From GCA-2862585 sp965661345 (lineage in GTDB: Bacteria > Bacteroidota > Bacteroidia > Flavobacteriales > UBA7312), in NCBI GenBank assembly GCA_965661345.1, contig CBFIDK010000019.1, forward strand, positions 1-16,691: 16,691 nucleotides of DNA, given 5' to 3'. A program made the position numbers and the translations under genes. The first letter of the stretch is position 1; every line of letters begins with the position of its first letter. Positions 1 to 8,529 of the stretch are shown piece after piece. The notes below the pieces were generated by a model, which was not told the origin of the DNA, did not search any database, and saw only the letters and a program-made list of their open reading frames with translations.

Positions 1-1298
1 CTGTAACTATTCCTGATTTATGTTCGGGTTTTTACCAGATTTCTGTTGAGGACGAGCGTGGCTGTGTAGGTGTTCCTAGCGGAAGCGGCATATTATCACC
101 AGTAGAAATTGTAGCAGGTACTCCTGTTCTATCATCAATTAATACTACACCTGGTTCCATAAGTAATTCTATAATTTGCTACGGCGATACAGCAGCGACT
201 TTATCGGTATCTAATCCAAATCCATCGTACACATATCAGTGGTTTGTTGATGGTCAGTTTACTGCTTCTGGCTCAACGGCTACTTTACCAGCTGGAGATA
301 TTTCAGTTCGCGCAGTATCCTTGTCGGATACTTCTTGCTACACTAATTCAGCAGAAGTAACTATTTACCAACCTTCTGAGATAAATATTTCACAAGAAGT
401 AAGTGCTGTAAGTTGTTTTGGCGGAACAGATGGATCAATTGATATAAACGCTTTTGGAGGAACTCCAGGCTATACATATTCTTGGTCTTCAAATGGATCT
501 TTTGTTAGTGATACAACCTATTTATCGTCATTAACTTCTGGCAGTTATGTTCTAAGTTTAACAGATGCTAATGCTTGCGTTCGATTGTTTGGAGTTGATG
601 TATTAGAGCCTTCATTGATAGAAGGCGTTGCTACGGTGACAGATGCTCTTTGTAATGGCGAATCTGACGGTAGTGCAGAAATATCGGTTAGTGGTGGGGT
701 ATCACCACACTTCATAAATTGGCAAGGGTTAGATTCTACGGCTTTAAGCGCAGGTACGTATAGCGTTGTACTGACAGATGCGAATTCTTGTGAAGTTAGC
801 TTAGATGTTGAGGTAAATGAGCCTAGTGCTTTACAAGCAAACTTTAGCGTTAGTTCAATTCCATTCAGTGCTACGGCTAGTGGAGGGACACCAAATTACA
901 GTTACGATTGGTTGTACTTCGGTAACTACCAGTCTAGTGGCACGACTTTCACGCCAGATTTAAGCGGGGAGTACACTTTAGTAGTAACGGATGCCAATGG
1001 CTGTGAGAAGCGTGTAATGCGAGATTATACCAAAGTAGGAGTAGATGAGTTTAGTGAGTTTGAGGTGTTAATTTATCCTAACCCAGCAAAGGAATACTTT
1101 ACAGTAGAGTTATTGGGCAATACAACTGATGAAGAATATACTTTTAAACTATTGGATTCACGAGCGAGAGTATTGCGTGAGGCCAAGTTCAATAATTCTT
1201 TGACAATAGAACGAAGAGATTTAGCGTCAGGAATATATTTTATTATGATTAAATCTGATGGATTTGAATACCAACAAAAATTAATGATCAATGATTGA
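1..1298 (+). CDS. SprB-repeat surface protein with T9SS type A sorting domain (5'-truncated)
   Basis: This is the 3' part of a longer gene. The frame is open from base 3 to the TGA at 1296-1298 with no in-frame stop, so the TTG at 321 is an internal codon and the true start lies left of the window. The encoded segment is a string of Ig-like/SprB-type modules rich in Ser, Thr, Gly and Asn, with the recurring signature L-T-D-A-N-x-C. The last roughly 77 residues (from about 1065) form a type A T9SS sorting domain, recognisable by the start IYPNPAKEYFTVEL and the late motif LASGIYFIMI. From family knowledge, such proteins cross the outer membrane by T9SS and are anchored on or released from the cell surface, often as adhesins or gliding-associated filaments. 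The substrate is unknown. Two further T9SS cargo genes follow in the same direction after a 47-nt gap. The sorting domain call is strong; an adhesin role is inference. Confidence 0.9.
   Translation, partial: VTIPDLCSGFYQISVEDERGCVGVPSGSGILSPVEIVAGTPVLSSINTTPGSISNSIICYGDTAATLSVSNPNPSYTYQWFVDGQFTASGSTATLPAGDISVRAVSLSDTSCYTNSAEVTIYQPSEINISQEVSAVSCFGGTDGSIDINAFGGTPGYTYSWSSNGSFVSDTTYLSSLTSGSYVLSLTDANACVRLFGVDVLEPSLIEGVATVTDALCNGESDGSAEISVSGGVSPHFINWQGLDSTALSAGTYSVVLTDANSCEVSLDVEVNEPSALQANFSVSSIPFSATASGGTPNYSYDWLYFGNYQSSGTTFTPDLSGEYTLVVTDANGCEKRVMRDYTKVGVDEFSEFEVLIYPNPAKEYFTVELLGNTTDEEYTFKLLDSRARVLREAKFNNSLTIERRDLASGIYFIMIKSDGFEYQQKLMIND
402..1010 (+). repeat. Three SprB-like protein repeats
   Basis: Three successive modules of about 50-65 residues lie at roughly 402-590, 633-800 and 858-1010. 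The first two begin with a Cys followed by a Gly/Asp-rich turn (SCFGGTDGS, LCNGESDGS). All three carry a GG-x-(P) strand and end in a Gly-x-Tyr strand followed by T-D-A-N-x-C. This pattern matches the SprB repeat known from gliding adhesins of Flavobacterium. DNA identity between units is low, so these are old protein repeats and not a recent DNA duplication. The third unit lacks the N-terminal Cys turn. Confidence 0.75.
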
Positions 1299-1345
1299 CA
1301 CTAACTAACCAAACAGATTTAACGACTTAACCTTAACAATAATTT

Positions 1346-3697
1346 ATGATGATAAATAAGTTATATATTTTGTTTATGTTCATATCAGTAACGGCTTTTG
1401 CACAGTTGACTACTGACAGAACAGCTCCATATGATAGTCCTGCATATCTTATTAATGATATTCTTTTAGGCTCAGGAGTTGAAGCATCTAACTTTTCATT
1501 TCAGGGAGATTCTATTCAATTAGGTTATTTTGATGGCTCATTATCAAACCTTGGTTTAAATAGTGGAATCGTTATGAGTACTGGAGATATAGCTATTCTA
1601 GATCCAACTTTTGAGGGGTTTGGTGATTTTATAGATATAGATCCGCCTGTTGAGGATCCTGATTTGTTGGACGTTGCAAATAGTGTCCCGGCTCTAATAG
1701 GACAAAGTTTTAATGTGAGTAGTGTAAATGATATAGCCGTGCTAGAATTTGATTTTGTTCCTAGCAGTGATACGGTTTCGTTTAAATATGTTTTTGGTTC
1801 GCAAGAATATTTTGGTTACGAGAATTCTATCTTTAATGATGTTTTTGGATTTTTTATTTCTGGGCCAGGTATAGTAGGGCCTTATGCTAGCCCTGCTGGT
1901 TTCCCAAATGGTAGTATTAATATCGCCACATTTGAAAGCCAAGAAGCAAATTCACTAGGAGTAGAATTACCTATTACAATTTCTTCAATATGTAATTATC
2001 CAGATGATTTTGGTGGACCTTCGGTATATAATCCTCAGTTATTTGTTAACAATCAGTCTTTAGAGACTGTCGATGATGCCGATGGATTTACTGTTGTTAT
2101 GAGAGCGGTTGCGGCTGTTCAATGTGGTGAAACGTACCATATTAGATTAGCAATTGCTGACGGATCAGACGGTGGCCTTTCATCGTATGTATTTCTTGAA
2201 GAAAATAGTTTTACTTCACCTGCATTAGATGTACTAAATAATGTTGGTCAAGATTCAAGTCATATTATCTTAGACTGTGGTACAACCGTAGAACTGACAG
2301 CTCAAATGTCACAAAGTGGTAATTATACCTATTCATGGAGTAATGGGGAGAATTCTCAGTCTATAACTGTGGGTGAAGGTGAGTACATTGTTGAGGCAAC
2401 CAGTGACAATAATTGCACAACATTATCTGATACATTTTATGTTGTAGAATTAAATACAATTGAGTTAGAAATAGGTGATGATATATTTGTGTGTGGTGAG
2501 GATGTTACAACAATTCAAATTGAAACTTTAGATGCTTTAGCACCAATTTTATTTGATTGGAGTTCAGGGCAGACTTCAGAAGAAATAACCGTTCCTGCGG
2601 GCACATATTCTCTTACAATTACTGATGCCAATGGATGTATTGGTCAGGATGTAATTAATGTCAATTCAATCGCCAGGCCTACCGCAGATCTAAGTGGTGG
2701 CGGTACAATTTGTCAAGGTCAGTCCTTTCAATTGCCTTTAAATTTAGATTTAAGCGGGCAAGCGCCATTTTACATAAATTATACAGATGGTCAAAATTTT
2801 TATGTAGATACAGCCATGTTCCTTAACTATTCTATTATGGCCACTTCAGCCGGTAATTACAGCTTAATTTCTATAAATGATAACAATTGTTCGGGTTCCG
2901 TAAGCGGCTCAGCAATAATTTCAAATTTTGAATTACCGACAACTTCAATAGCAGGAGGTGGAGTAATTTGTGAAGGCGATAGTGTGGAAATAAGGGTCTC
3001 GGTAGATTCCGATGCAATGCCATATAATTTATTCGTTAACAATGGCGATTATAACCAGATATTCAGTTTTATATCAGAGCCTTCTTTTTCTTTTTATCTG
3101 AAAGACCCTGCAGTATATGTAGTTGATAAGGTGATTGATTCGAACGGTTGTATATCGGTTGATAACCAAGGTGAAGCTGTAATTTCAGTAAAGGAATACA
3201 TTAATCCAGAAATAAATTTTACGTTCGATTCTATAGTATGTGCTATTGATGAACCCTTTCAGCTAGATGCATTAAATCCTGGTGGAATTTGGAGCGGTAA
3301 GGGCATGGGTTTTGATAATTATTTTAACCCTGCAAACGCTTTTATGGGAATAAATTGGGTGTATTATAGTTTCCCTCAAAACTGTAACGAAACTGACTCT
3401 ATTGCTATTGAATTAGGGTGTGATTTAAGTATTTTTATTCCTAATTCATTCACGCCAAATGGAGACGATGAAAACGAAGAACTAGTGATAAAAGGCAATA
3501 ATGTTTTATCATTCGAAATGTCTATTTATAACAGATGGGGTGAAGTGGTATTTAATACCAAAGATATTAATACATTTTGGGATGGTAAGTTTAAGGGGAG
3601 TACACTTCAAACAGGAACCTATTCTTACATTATATCGGCATATGGAAAAGATGCTCAAATTCTAAATAAAACAGGGACTGTGAATTTGTTTAGATAG
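1346..3697 (+). CDS. Choice-of-anchor L domain protein, T9SS type B sorting domain (paralogue 1)
   Basis: A 783-residue secreted surface protein. Residues 1-20 are a signal peptide with likely cleavage after AFAQ. The ATG at 1346 is followed by a second ATG at 1349, and either could serve. Residues about 37-288 form a choice-of-anchor L domain, seen in the block around 132-175 (FDFVPSSDTVSFKYVFGSQE and FNDVFGFFISGPG). Residues about 305-620 hold Ig/SprB-like modules with paired cysteines and one clear T-D-A-N-G-C end (427-431). Residues 698-783 form a type B (gliding motility-associated) C-terminal domain: IPNSFTPNGD, then SIYNRWGEVVF, FWDGKFKG and TGTYSY. The protein should pass Sec and then T9SS to the surface; a binding or adhesion role is inference and no catalytic motif is visible. 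The next gene is a full-length paralogue on the same strand, 52 nt away. Confidence 0.9.
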   Translation: MMINKLYILFMFISVTAFAQLTTDRTAPYDSPAYLINDILLGSGVEASNFSFQGDSIQLGYFDGSLSNLGLNSGIVMSTGDIAILDPTFEGFGDFIDIDPPVEDPDLLDVANSVPALIGQSFNVSSVNDIAVLEFDFVPSSDTVSFKYVFGSQEYFGYENSIFNDVFGFFISGPGIVGPYASPAGFPNGSINIATFESQEANSLGVELPITISSICNYPDDFGGPSVYNPQLFVNNQSLETVDDADGFTVVMRAVAAVQCGETYHIRLAIADGSDGGLSSYVFLEENSFTSPALDVLNNVGQDSSHIILDCGTTVELTAQMSQSGNYTYSWSNGENSQSITVGEGEYIVEATSDNNCTTLSDTFYVVELNTIELEIGDDIFVCGEDVTTIQIETLDALAPILFDWSSGQTSEEITVPAGTYSLTITDANGCIGQDVINVNSIARPTADLSGGGTICQGQSFQLPLNLDLSGQAPFYINYTDGQNFYVDTAMFLNYSIMATSAGNYSLISINDNNCSGSVSGSAIISNFELPTTSIAGGGVICEGDSVEIRVSVDSDAMPYNLFVNNGDYNQIFSFISEPSFSFYLKDPAVYVVDKVIDSNGCISVDNQGEAVISVKEYINPEINFTFDSIVCAIDEPFQLDALNPGGIWSGKGMGFDNYFNPANAFMGINWVYYSFPQNCNETDSIAIELGCDLSIFIPNSFTPNGDDENEELVIKGNNVLSFEMSIYNRWGEVVFNTKDINTFWDGKFKGSTLQTGTYSYIISAYGKDAQILNKTGTVNLFR

Positions 3698-3713
3698 AAA
3701 ATTTGTATATTTA
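3686..3713 (+). promoter_or_regulatory. Candidate Bacteroidota-type promoter for the 3750 gene
   Basis: TTG at 3686-3688 lies 17 nt before TATATTTA (3706-3713), which matches 7 of 8 positions of the TAnnTTTG -7 element. The spacing fits the Bacteroidota primary sigma pattern. The -33 box sits inside the end of the preceding gene. AT-rich sequence gives such matches by chance, and read-through from the upstream gene is also possible. Confidence 0.35.
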
Positions 3714-3719
3714 CAAATT
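3700..3719. repeat. Perfect 8-bp inverted repeat between the paralogues
   Basis: AATTTGTA (3700-3707), a 4-nt loop (TATT) and TACAAATT (3712-3719) form a perfect inverted repeat just after the stop codon of the 1346 gene. It overlaps the candidate -7 box of the next gene. It has no GC-rich stem or U-tract, so it is a poor intrinsic terminator; an operator or mRNA 3'-end structure is possible. Confidence 0.5.
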
Positions 3720-3749
3720 CAGAGACACAAATCTCATCTTATTTAGCCA

Positions 3750-6086
3750 ATGAAAAAAGTATTTTTACTAGTATACTGTTTGTCGTTAACTATTCCGATA
3801 TTTTCTCAAATTTCTATTGATACTGATAGTCCAAATGATAATATTACTCATTTAGTTAATAATGTTTTGCTTTCATCTGGAGTAGAAGCATCAAATTTTT
3901 CTTATCAGGGTCACCCAAAACAAATTGGTTATTTTAATGGGTCAAATTCTAATATTGGATTGGATGGTGGAATCGTTCTTTCTACAGGAGACATATCTGC
4001 TTTAGATCCTAATTTTACCGGATTTCCAGAGATTGTAGCGCAAACCCCGCCGATTGAAGACCCAGACTTGTTACAAATAGCTAATAGTGTTCCTGCTTTG
4101 ATTGGTCAAAATTTTGTAGTGTCGTCAGTAAACGATGTAGCTATCATTGAATTTGATTTTGTTCCTAGTAACGATACCATTACATTTAACTATGTGTTTG
4201 GTTCTCAAGAATATTTTGGATACGAAAATTCAACCTTCAATGATGTGTTCGGTTTTTTTGTCTCTGGACCCGGCATCAATGGTCCCTACTCAAGCCCAAC
4301 AGGATTCCCAAATGGAAGCATTAATGTTGCTTTATTTGAAAGTCAAGAAGCTAATTCATTAGGAGTAGATTTACCCATAACTGTTTCCTCAATTTGTAAC
4401 GACCCAAATGATTTTGGTGGACCAACGGTTTATAATCCTCAATTTTTTGTGAATAATCAAATTTTTGAATCCGTAGCGCTTATTGATGGATTTACCGTTT
4501 CAATGACAGCACAACTTATTGTGCAATGTGGTGAAACCTATCACATTCGTATTTCCATTGGCGATGGTTCAGATACTGGATTATCGTCGTTTGTATTTTT
4601 AGAAGAAAAAAGTTTCACCTCCACGCTAGCAAATATTTCAAATAATCTTGATCTTGAAGGATCAACCATAATTACAAATTGCGGTGAAGAAGTAACTTTA
4701 ACTGCTGATGTTACTCCTGGTGATGAATTTGATTATTTATGGAATACCAATGAAACTACACAGTCTATAAGTGCTGGTCCAGGATCGTATTGGGTGACTG
4801 CCACCAATGATGGTTGTGAGTTACGCTCTGATACTATTACTATTGATGAGGATAGTTTAGGTCTAAGTCTTGGAGATGATTTATCTGTTTGTTCTGGAGA
4901 CAGTATTTTAATTGGTGCAGAATATATTAATGGTGAGGCTCCATATTTATACGATTGGAATAGCGGACAAACTAGTGCTGAAATAATGGCGCCATCAGGA
5001 AGTTATTCTTTGACTGTTACTGATGCTAATAATTGCGTTGGTATAGACAGTATTACTGTTAATAGACTTACAAGACCTACTGCTGAAATCAGCGGGAATG
5101 GTATTCTATGTAAAGGAAGAGAATCGCCTGAAATTGAAGTGAACTTCACAGGAGTTTCGCCATTTTTATACAGTTATACCAATGGCAATCAAATTTATTT
5201 TGATACAACTTATACAAACCCTGAAGTAATAGTAGCTAATGTTGAAGGTGAGTATTCAATATTAACCATTGAGGATAAGAATTGCGAGGGTTTTACTTAT
5301 GGTAATTTTAATTCAAGAAGAAATGATTTCAATTCTGTTATTTCTGGAGGAGGGTTAATTTGTGAAGGAGATAGTTCTGAAGTAATTATTCAAACGGATG
5401 CATCATTATTCCCCTATAGTATTTACTTGAATAATGGAGCTGAAACAATTAGATATGTTTCTACTACAAATCTCTTTTCAATGTATTCTGGGGGTGAATA
5501 TGTTTTTATTGTGGATAAAATTGTAGATTCTTTGGGCTGTGAATCCATCGATAATTCTGGAGTGGCACCGGTTTTATTCAAAGAGCTTAAAAACATAAAT
5601 ATCATTACATCAATTGATTCAGCACTGTGTCAAGTTGATTCTTTAGTGCAACTATTAGCTACTCCCGAAGGTGGTGTATGGTATGGTAAAGGGCTTGATA
5701 CTGAAAATAATTTTAATCCAGTAAATGGCTATGACGGACAAAATTGGCTTTATTATAGCTTTCCGCAGAATTGTAATGAAACAGACTCTATTTCAATTGA
5801 AGTAGGATGTGATGTAAGTTTATACATTCCAAACTCATTTACGCCAAATGGAGATTATGATAATGAATTGCTAATCTACAGAGGATATAATATCATTGAT
5901 TTTGAATTTTCTGTTTATAGCCGTTGGGGAGAAATTCTGTTCCAAACCAACGATATTACAGAGTTCTGGGATGGTAGATTCAAAGGAAGGGTGGTGCAAC
6001 CAGGCACATACACTTATGTTGCTAAAATATATGGCAAAGATGCCAAGTATAAATTCCAAAGAGGTAGTATAAATGTATTGAAGTAA
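3750..6086 (+). CDS. Choice-of-anchor L domain protein, T9SS type B sorting domain (paralogue 2)
   Basis: A 778-residue paralogue of the gene at 1346 with the same domain order. Residues 1-20 are a signal peptide (likely cut after IFSQ), then an anchor L domain to about residue 288, Ig/SprB-like modules, and a type B T9SS sorting domain at 693-778 (IPNSFTPNGD, VYSRWGEILF, FWDGRFKG, PGTYTY). Aligned by eye, a 44-residue block of the anchor L domain (starting IEFDFVPSND) matches its neighbour at 37 positions. The stretch YYSFPQNCNETDSI just before the sorting domain is identical. The middle modules differ much more, and gene 2's residue block around SFNSRRND has no clear counterpart. Start ATG 3750 is supported by the signal peptide beginning MKKVFLL. 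The protein is predicted to be surface-exposed; its ligand is unknown. The arrangement implies tandem duplication followed by divergence of the central region. Confidence 0.9.
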   Translation: MKKVFLLVYCLSLTIPIFSQISIDTDSPNDNITHLVNNVLLSSGVEASNFSYQGHPKQIGYFNGSNSNIGLDGGIVLSTGDISALDPNFTGFPEIVAQTPPIEDPDLLQIANSVPALIGQNFVVSSVNDVAIIEFDFVPSNDTITFNYVFGSQEYFGYENSTFNDVFGFFVSGPGINGPYSSPTGFPNGSINVALFESQEANSLGVDLPITVSSICNDPNDFGGPTVYNPQFFVNNQIFESVALIDGFTVSMTAQLIVQCGETYHIRISIGDGSDTGLSSFVFLEEKSFTSTLANISNNLDLEGSTIITNCGEEVTLTADVTPGDEFDYLWNTNETTQSISAGPGSYWVTATNDGCELRSDTITIDEDSLGLSLGDDLSVCSGDSILIGAEYINGEAPYLYDWNSGQTSAEIMAPSGSYSLTVTDANNCVGIDSITVNRLTRPTAEISGNGILCKGRESPEIEVNFTGVSPFLYSYTNGNQIYFDTTYTNPEVIVANVEGEYSILTIEDKNCEGFTYGNFNSRRNDFNSVISGGGLICEGDSSEVIIQTDASLFPYSIYLNNGAETIRYVSTTNLFSMYSGGEYVFIVDKIVDSLGCESIDNSGVAPVLFKELKNINIITSIDSALCQVDSLVQLLATPEGGVWYGKGLDTENNFNPVNGYDGQNWLYYSFPQNCNETDSISIEVGCDVSLYIPNSFTPNGDYDNELLIYRGYNIIDFEFSVYSRWGEILFQTNDITEFWDGRFKGRVVQPGTYTYVAKIYGKDAKYKFQRGSINVLK

Positions 6087-6091
6087 AAAAT

Positions 6092-6099
6092 TACATTTG
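6092..6099 (+). promoter_or_regulatory. TAnnTTTG box directly before priA
   Basis: TACATTTG is an exact match to the Bacteroidota -7 consensus TAnnTTTG and ends 6 nt before the priA GTG at 6106. It also lies inside a small palindrome (ATTACA-TT-TGTAAT, 6090-6103 approximately). A -33 TTG at normal spacing is not visible; the nearest, at 6078-6080, is too close. If used, transcription would start at or next to the start codon. Confidence 0.4.
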
Positions 6100-6105
6100 T
6101 AATGC

Positions 6106-8529
6106 GTGATTTTTGCTGATGTCATACTGCCATTGCCTCTAAAAAATGTATTTACATATGAGGTTCCTGAAGATTTCCAAGATATAGAAGTTGGAATGCG
6201 GGTGATTGTTCAGTTTGGGGCAAAGAAATTTTATACAGCCCTTGTGTATTCTATTCACGATAAAGCGCCGTCAAATTACATCGCAAAACAAATACAAGAC
6301 GTTTTAGATTCTCAAGCAATAGTTTCCGAAACACAGTTTGAACTATGGAATTGGATGGCTTCTTATTACTGTTGCGGTTTGGGAGACATAATGAATTCGG
6401 CATTGCCATCTGCACTCAAACTCACTAGTGAAACTAAGTTGATATTAGAATCGGTTCAGTTTTTAAAATCTGATTTGACGGATCAGGAGTTTTTAGTTGT
6501 AGAAGCCCTAGAGCAAAGAGGAGAACTAACACTTAAGGAGGTATCTGCTGTTTTAAATAAGAAAACCATTTTCCCTACTATTAATACTTTATTGAAACGA
6601 AAGGTAATATCTCTTTTAGAAGAGATAAATGAAAAGTATAGAGCGAAAACTATCCGAAAAGTTAAAATGGTAGACGAAGGTATTAATGAATTGGCTTTAA
6701 AAAATGCCAAAAAACAAAAGTTAATAGTCGATCATTTTATAAAATTAGGTGAGGAATTAGGAACAGACGCTGTAGCTGTTAGTCATCTATTAAAATCTGC
6801 ATCGGCCACACATCAAAGCTTAAATGCTTTAGTCGAGAAGGGAATATTCGAAATATTTGAAGAAGAAACGTCGCGGCTTGAACACTTTTCTTCGGATGAA
6901 TTGATTTCCTTTGATTTAAGTCCAGTACAAGAACATGCCTTGACTCAAATTAAAGCTGATTTTGAGGATAAAGACGTCTCCTTATTACATGGCGTTACAT
7001 CTAGTGGAAAGACAGAAGTTTATATTAAACTTATAAGAGAAGTTATAGAAAAAGGCCAACAGGTTTTATACCTTTTACCAGAAATTGCATTAACAACACA
7101 AATCATTAATCGTTTGCGAAAGCACTTTGGTGACTTGGTAGGCGTTTACCATTCTAAATTCAATAACAATGAACGTGCTGAAATTTGGAATGAAGTACAA
7201 CACGGTCGTCGCTTTCCAATAGTTCTAGGTACTCGTTCATCGATTTTTTTACCTTTTAATAATTTAGGTCTTATTATTGTTGATGAAGAACATGAAAATA
7301 CCTTTAAGCAACAGCAGCCTTCTCCTAGATATAATGCAAGAGATACTGTTATAAAATATGGGCAATTATTAAATGCTAAAGTACTTTTAGCTTCAGCAAC
7401 TCCTTCAATAGAAAGTTATTATAACGCACTTTTGGGTAAGTATGGTTTAGTAGAATTAAACGAACGCTATGGAGGAGTTAAAATGCCTGAAATTGAAATT
7501 GAAGACATTAAATACGTTACGCACAGAAAGCAAATGAAGGGTGCTTTTTCTCCAAAGTTAATACAATCGATAGAAGTAGCCTTATCTAAAAATGAGCAAG
7601 TCATACTGTTTCAAAATAGGAGGGGGTTTGCGCCTGTAAGCGAGTGTAAATCCTGCGGATGGACAGCCAAATGCGTTTCGTGTGATGTAAGTCTTACTTA
7701 TCACAAGCATCAAGAAGTATTAAAATGCCACTATTGTGGCTATTCTGAACAGCCAGTGAAAAAGTGCAAGCCGTGTGGTAGCTTAGAGGTAATGATTAAA
7801 GGTTATGGCACTGAAAAGATAGAAGAGGAATTACAACCATTTTTTCCTGATGCTATAATCAAGCGGTTGGATTTAGATACTACTAGAAAGAAACACGCTT
7901 ACGATAGTATTATTCATGATTTTGAAAATTCAAATATTGATATTCTAATTGGTACCCAGATGATTACTAAAGGACTTGATTTTAATAACGTTTCTTTAGT
8001 GGGTATAGTCAATGCAGATAGTTTACTTAATTATCCAGACTTTAGATCGCATGAACGTTCATACCAGCTTATGGCACAAGTTTCCGGGCGTTCAGGTAGA
8101 AAGTCAAAGCAAGGCAAGGTAGTAGTTCAAACATATTCAGCCGAACATGAAATAATCAAATCTGTAAAGAATAATGATTACAAGTCGATGTATGAGGCAG
8201 AAATTGCCGAGAGAGAGGTATTCAATTATCCGCCTTTTTGTAAGCTTATTTCAATTACTATTTCGCACAAAGATTATCAATTAACAAATCAAGCAGCAAG
8301 AGAGTTAGCAATTCATTTGCGGGAAGCATTTGGTAAGTCTGTTTTAGGTCCAGAATACCCCGTAGTTTCTCGAGTAAAAAATCGATATCTGAAAAATATC
8401 GTACTGAAAATAGGTAAAAACTTATCTTTAAACAAGTCTAAAAAACACCTGTTAGACTTAGTTGAATCCTTGAACAAACTGCCCGACTATACATCTGTAA
8501 GGTTTACCATTGATGTTGACCCAAGCTAA
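6106..8529 (+). CDS. priA: Primosomal protein N' / replication restart DNA helicase PriA
   Basis: PriA recognises stalled or collapsed forks and uses 3'-to-5' helicase activity to load the replicative helicase. The 807-residue length is normal for Bacteroidota. The N-terminal 3'-end-binding domain starts ADVILPLPLKNVFTYEV. Walker A is GVTSSGKTEV (residues 296-305) and the DEAH-type box is DEEH (393-396). Eight zinc-binding cysteines lie at 514, 517, 523, 526, 541, 544, 554 and 557. The helicase C-lobe shows GTQMITKGLDF and QVSGRSGR. The start is GTG 6106 because an in-frame TAA sits at 6100-6102 and the conserved N-terminus begins immediately after. An out-of-frame mini-ORF (ATG 6102, stop 6117-6119) overlaps the start. 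The stop codon overlaps the stop of the convergent pseudouridine synthase gene by 4 nt (8526-8529). No key residue is missing. Confidence 0.97.
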   Translation: MIFADVILPLPLKNVFTYEVPEDFQDIEVGMRVIVQFGAKKFYTALVYSIHDKAPSNYIAKQIQDVLDSQAIVSETQFELWNWMASYYCCGLGDIMNSALPSALKLTSETKLILESVQFLKSDLTDQEFLVVEALEQRGELTLKEVSAVLNKKTIFPTINTLLKRKVISLLEEINEKYRAKTIRKVKMVDEGINELALKNAKKQKLIVDHFIKLGEELGTDAVAVSHLLKSASATHQSLNALVEKGIFEIFEEETSRLEHFSSDELISFDLSPVQEHALTQIKADFEDKDVSLLHGVTSSGKTEVYIKLIREVIEKGQQVLYLLPEIALTTQIINRLRKHFGDLVGVYHSKFNNNERAEIWNEVQHGRRFPIVLGTRSSIFLPFNNLGLIIVDEEHENTFKQQQPSPRYNARDTVIKYGQLLNAKVLLASATPSIESYYNALLGKYGLVELNERYGGVKMPEIEIEDIKYVTHRKQMKGAFSPKLIQSIEVALSKNEQVILFQNRRGFAPVSECKSCGWTAKCVSCDVSLTYHKHQEVLKCHYCGYSEQPVKKCKPCGSLEVMIKGYGTEKIEEELQPFFPDAIIKRLDLDTTRKKHAYDSIIHDFENSNIDILIGTQMITKGLDFNNVSLVGIVNADSLLNYPDFRSHERSYQLMAQVSGRSGRKSKQGKVVVQTYSAEHEIIKSVKNNDYKSMYEAEIAEREVFNYPPFCKLISITISHKDYQLTNQAARELAIHLREAFGKSVLGPEYPVVSRVKNRYLKNIVLKIGKNLSLNKSKKHLLDLVESLNKLPDYTSVRFTIDVDPS

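Noticed and set aside
321..323. TTG as the start of the first gene
   Set aside because: The same frame is open back to base 3 and encodes more Ig/SprB-like sequence, so the gene is truncated by the window edge.
5871..6125. 84-codon minus-strand frame across the 6086/6106 boundary
   Set aside because: It overlaps the conserved sorting domain and the priA start on the other strand and resembles no family.
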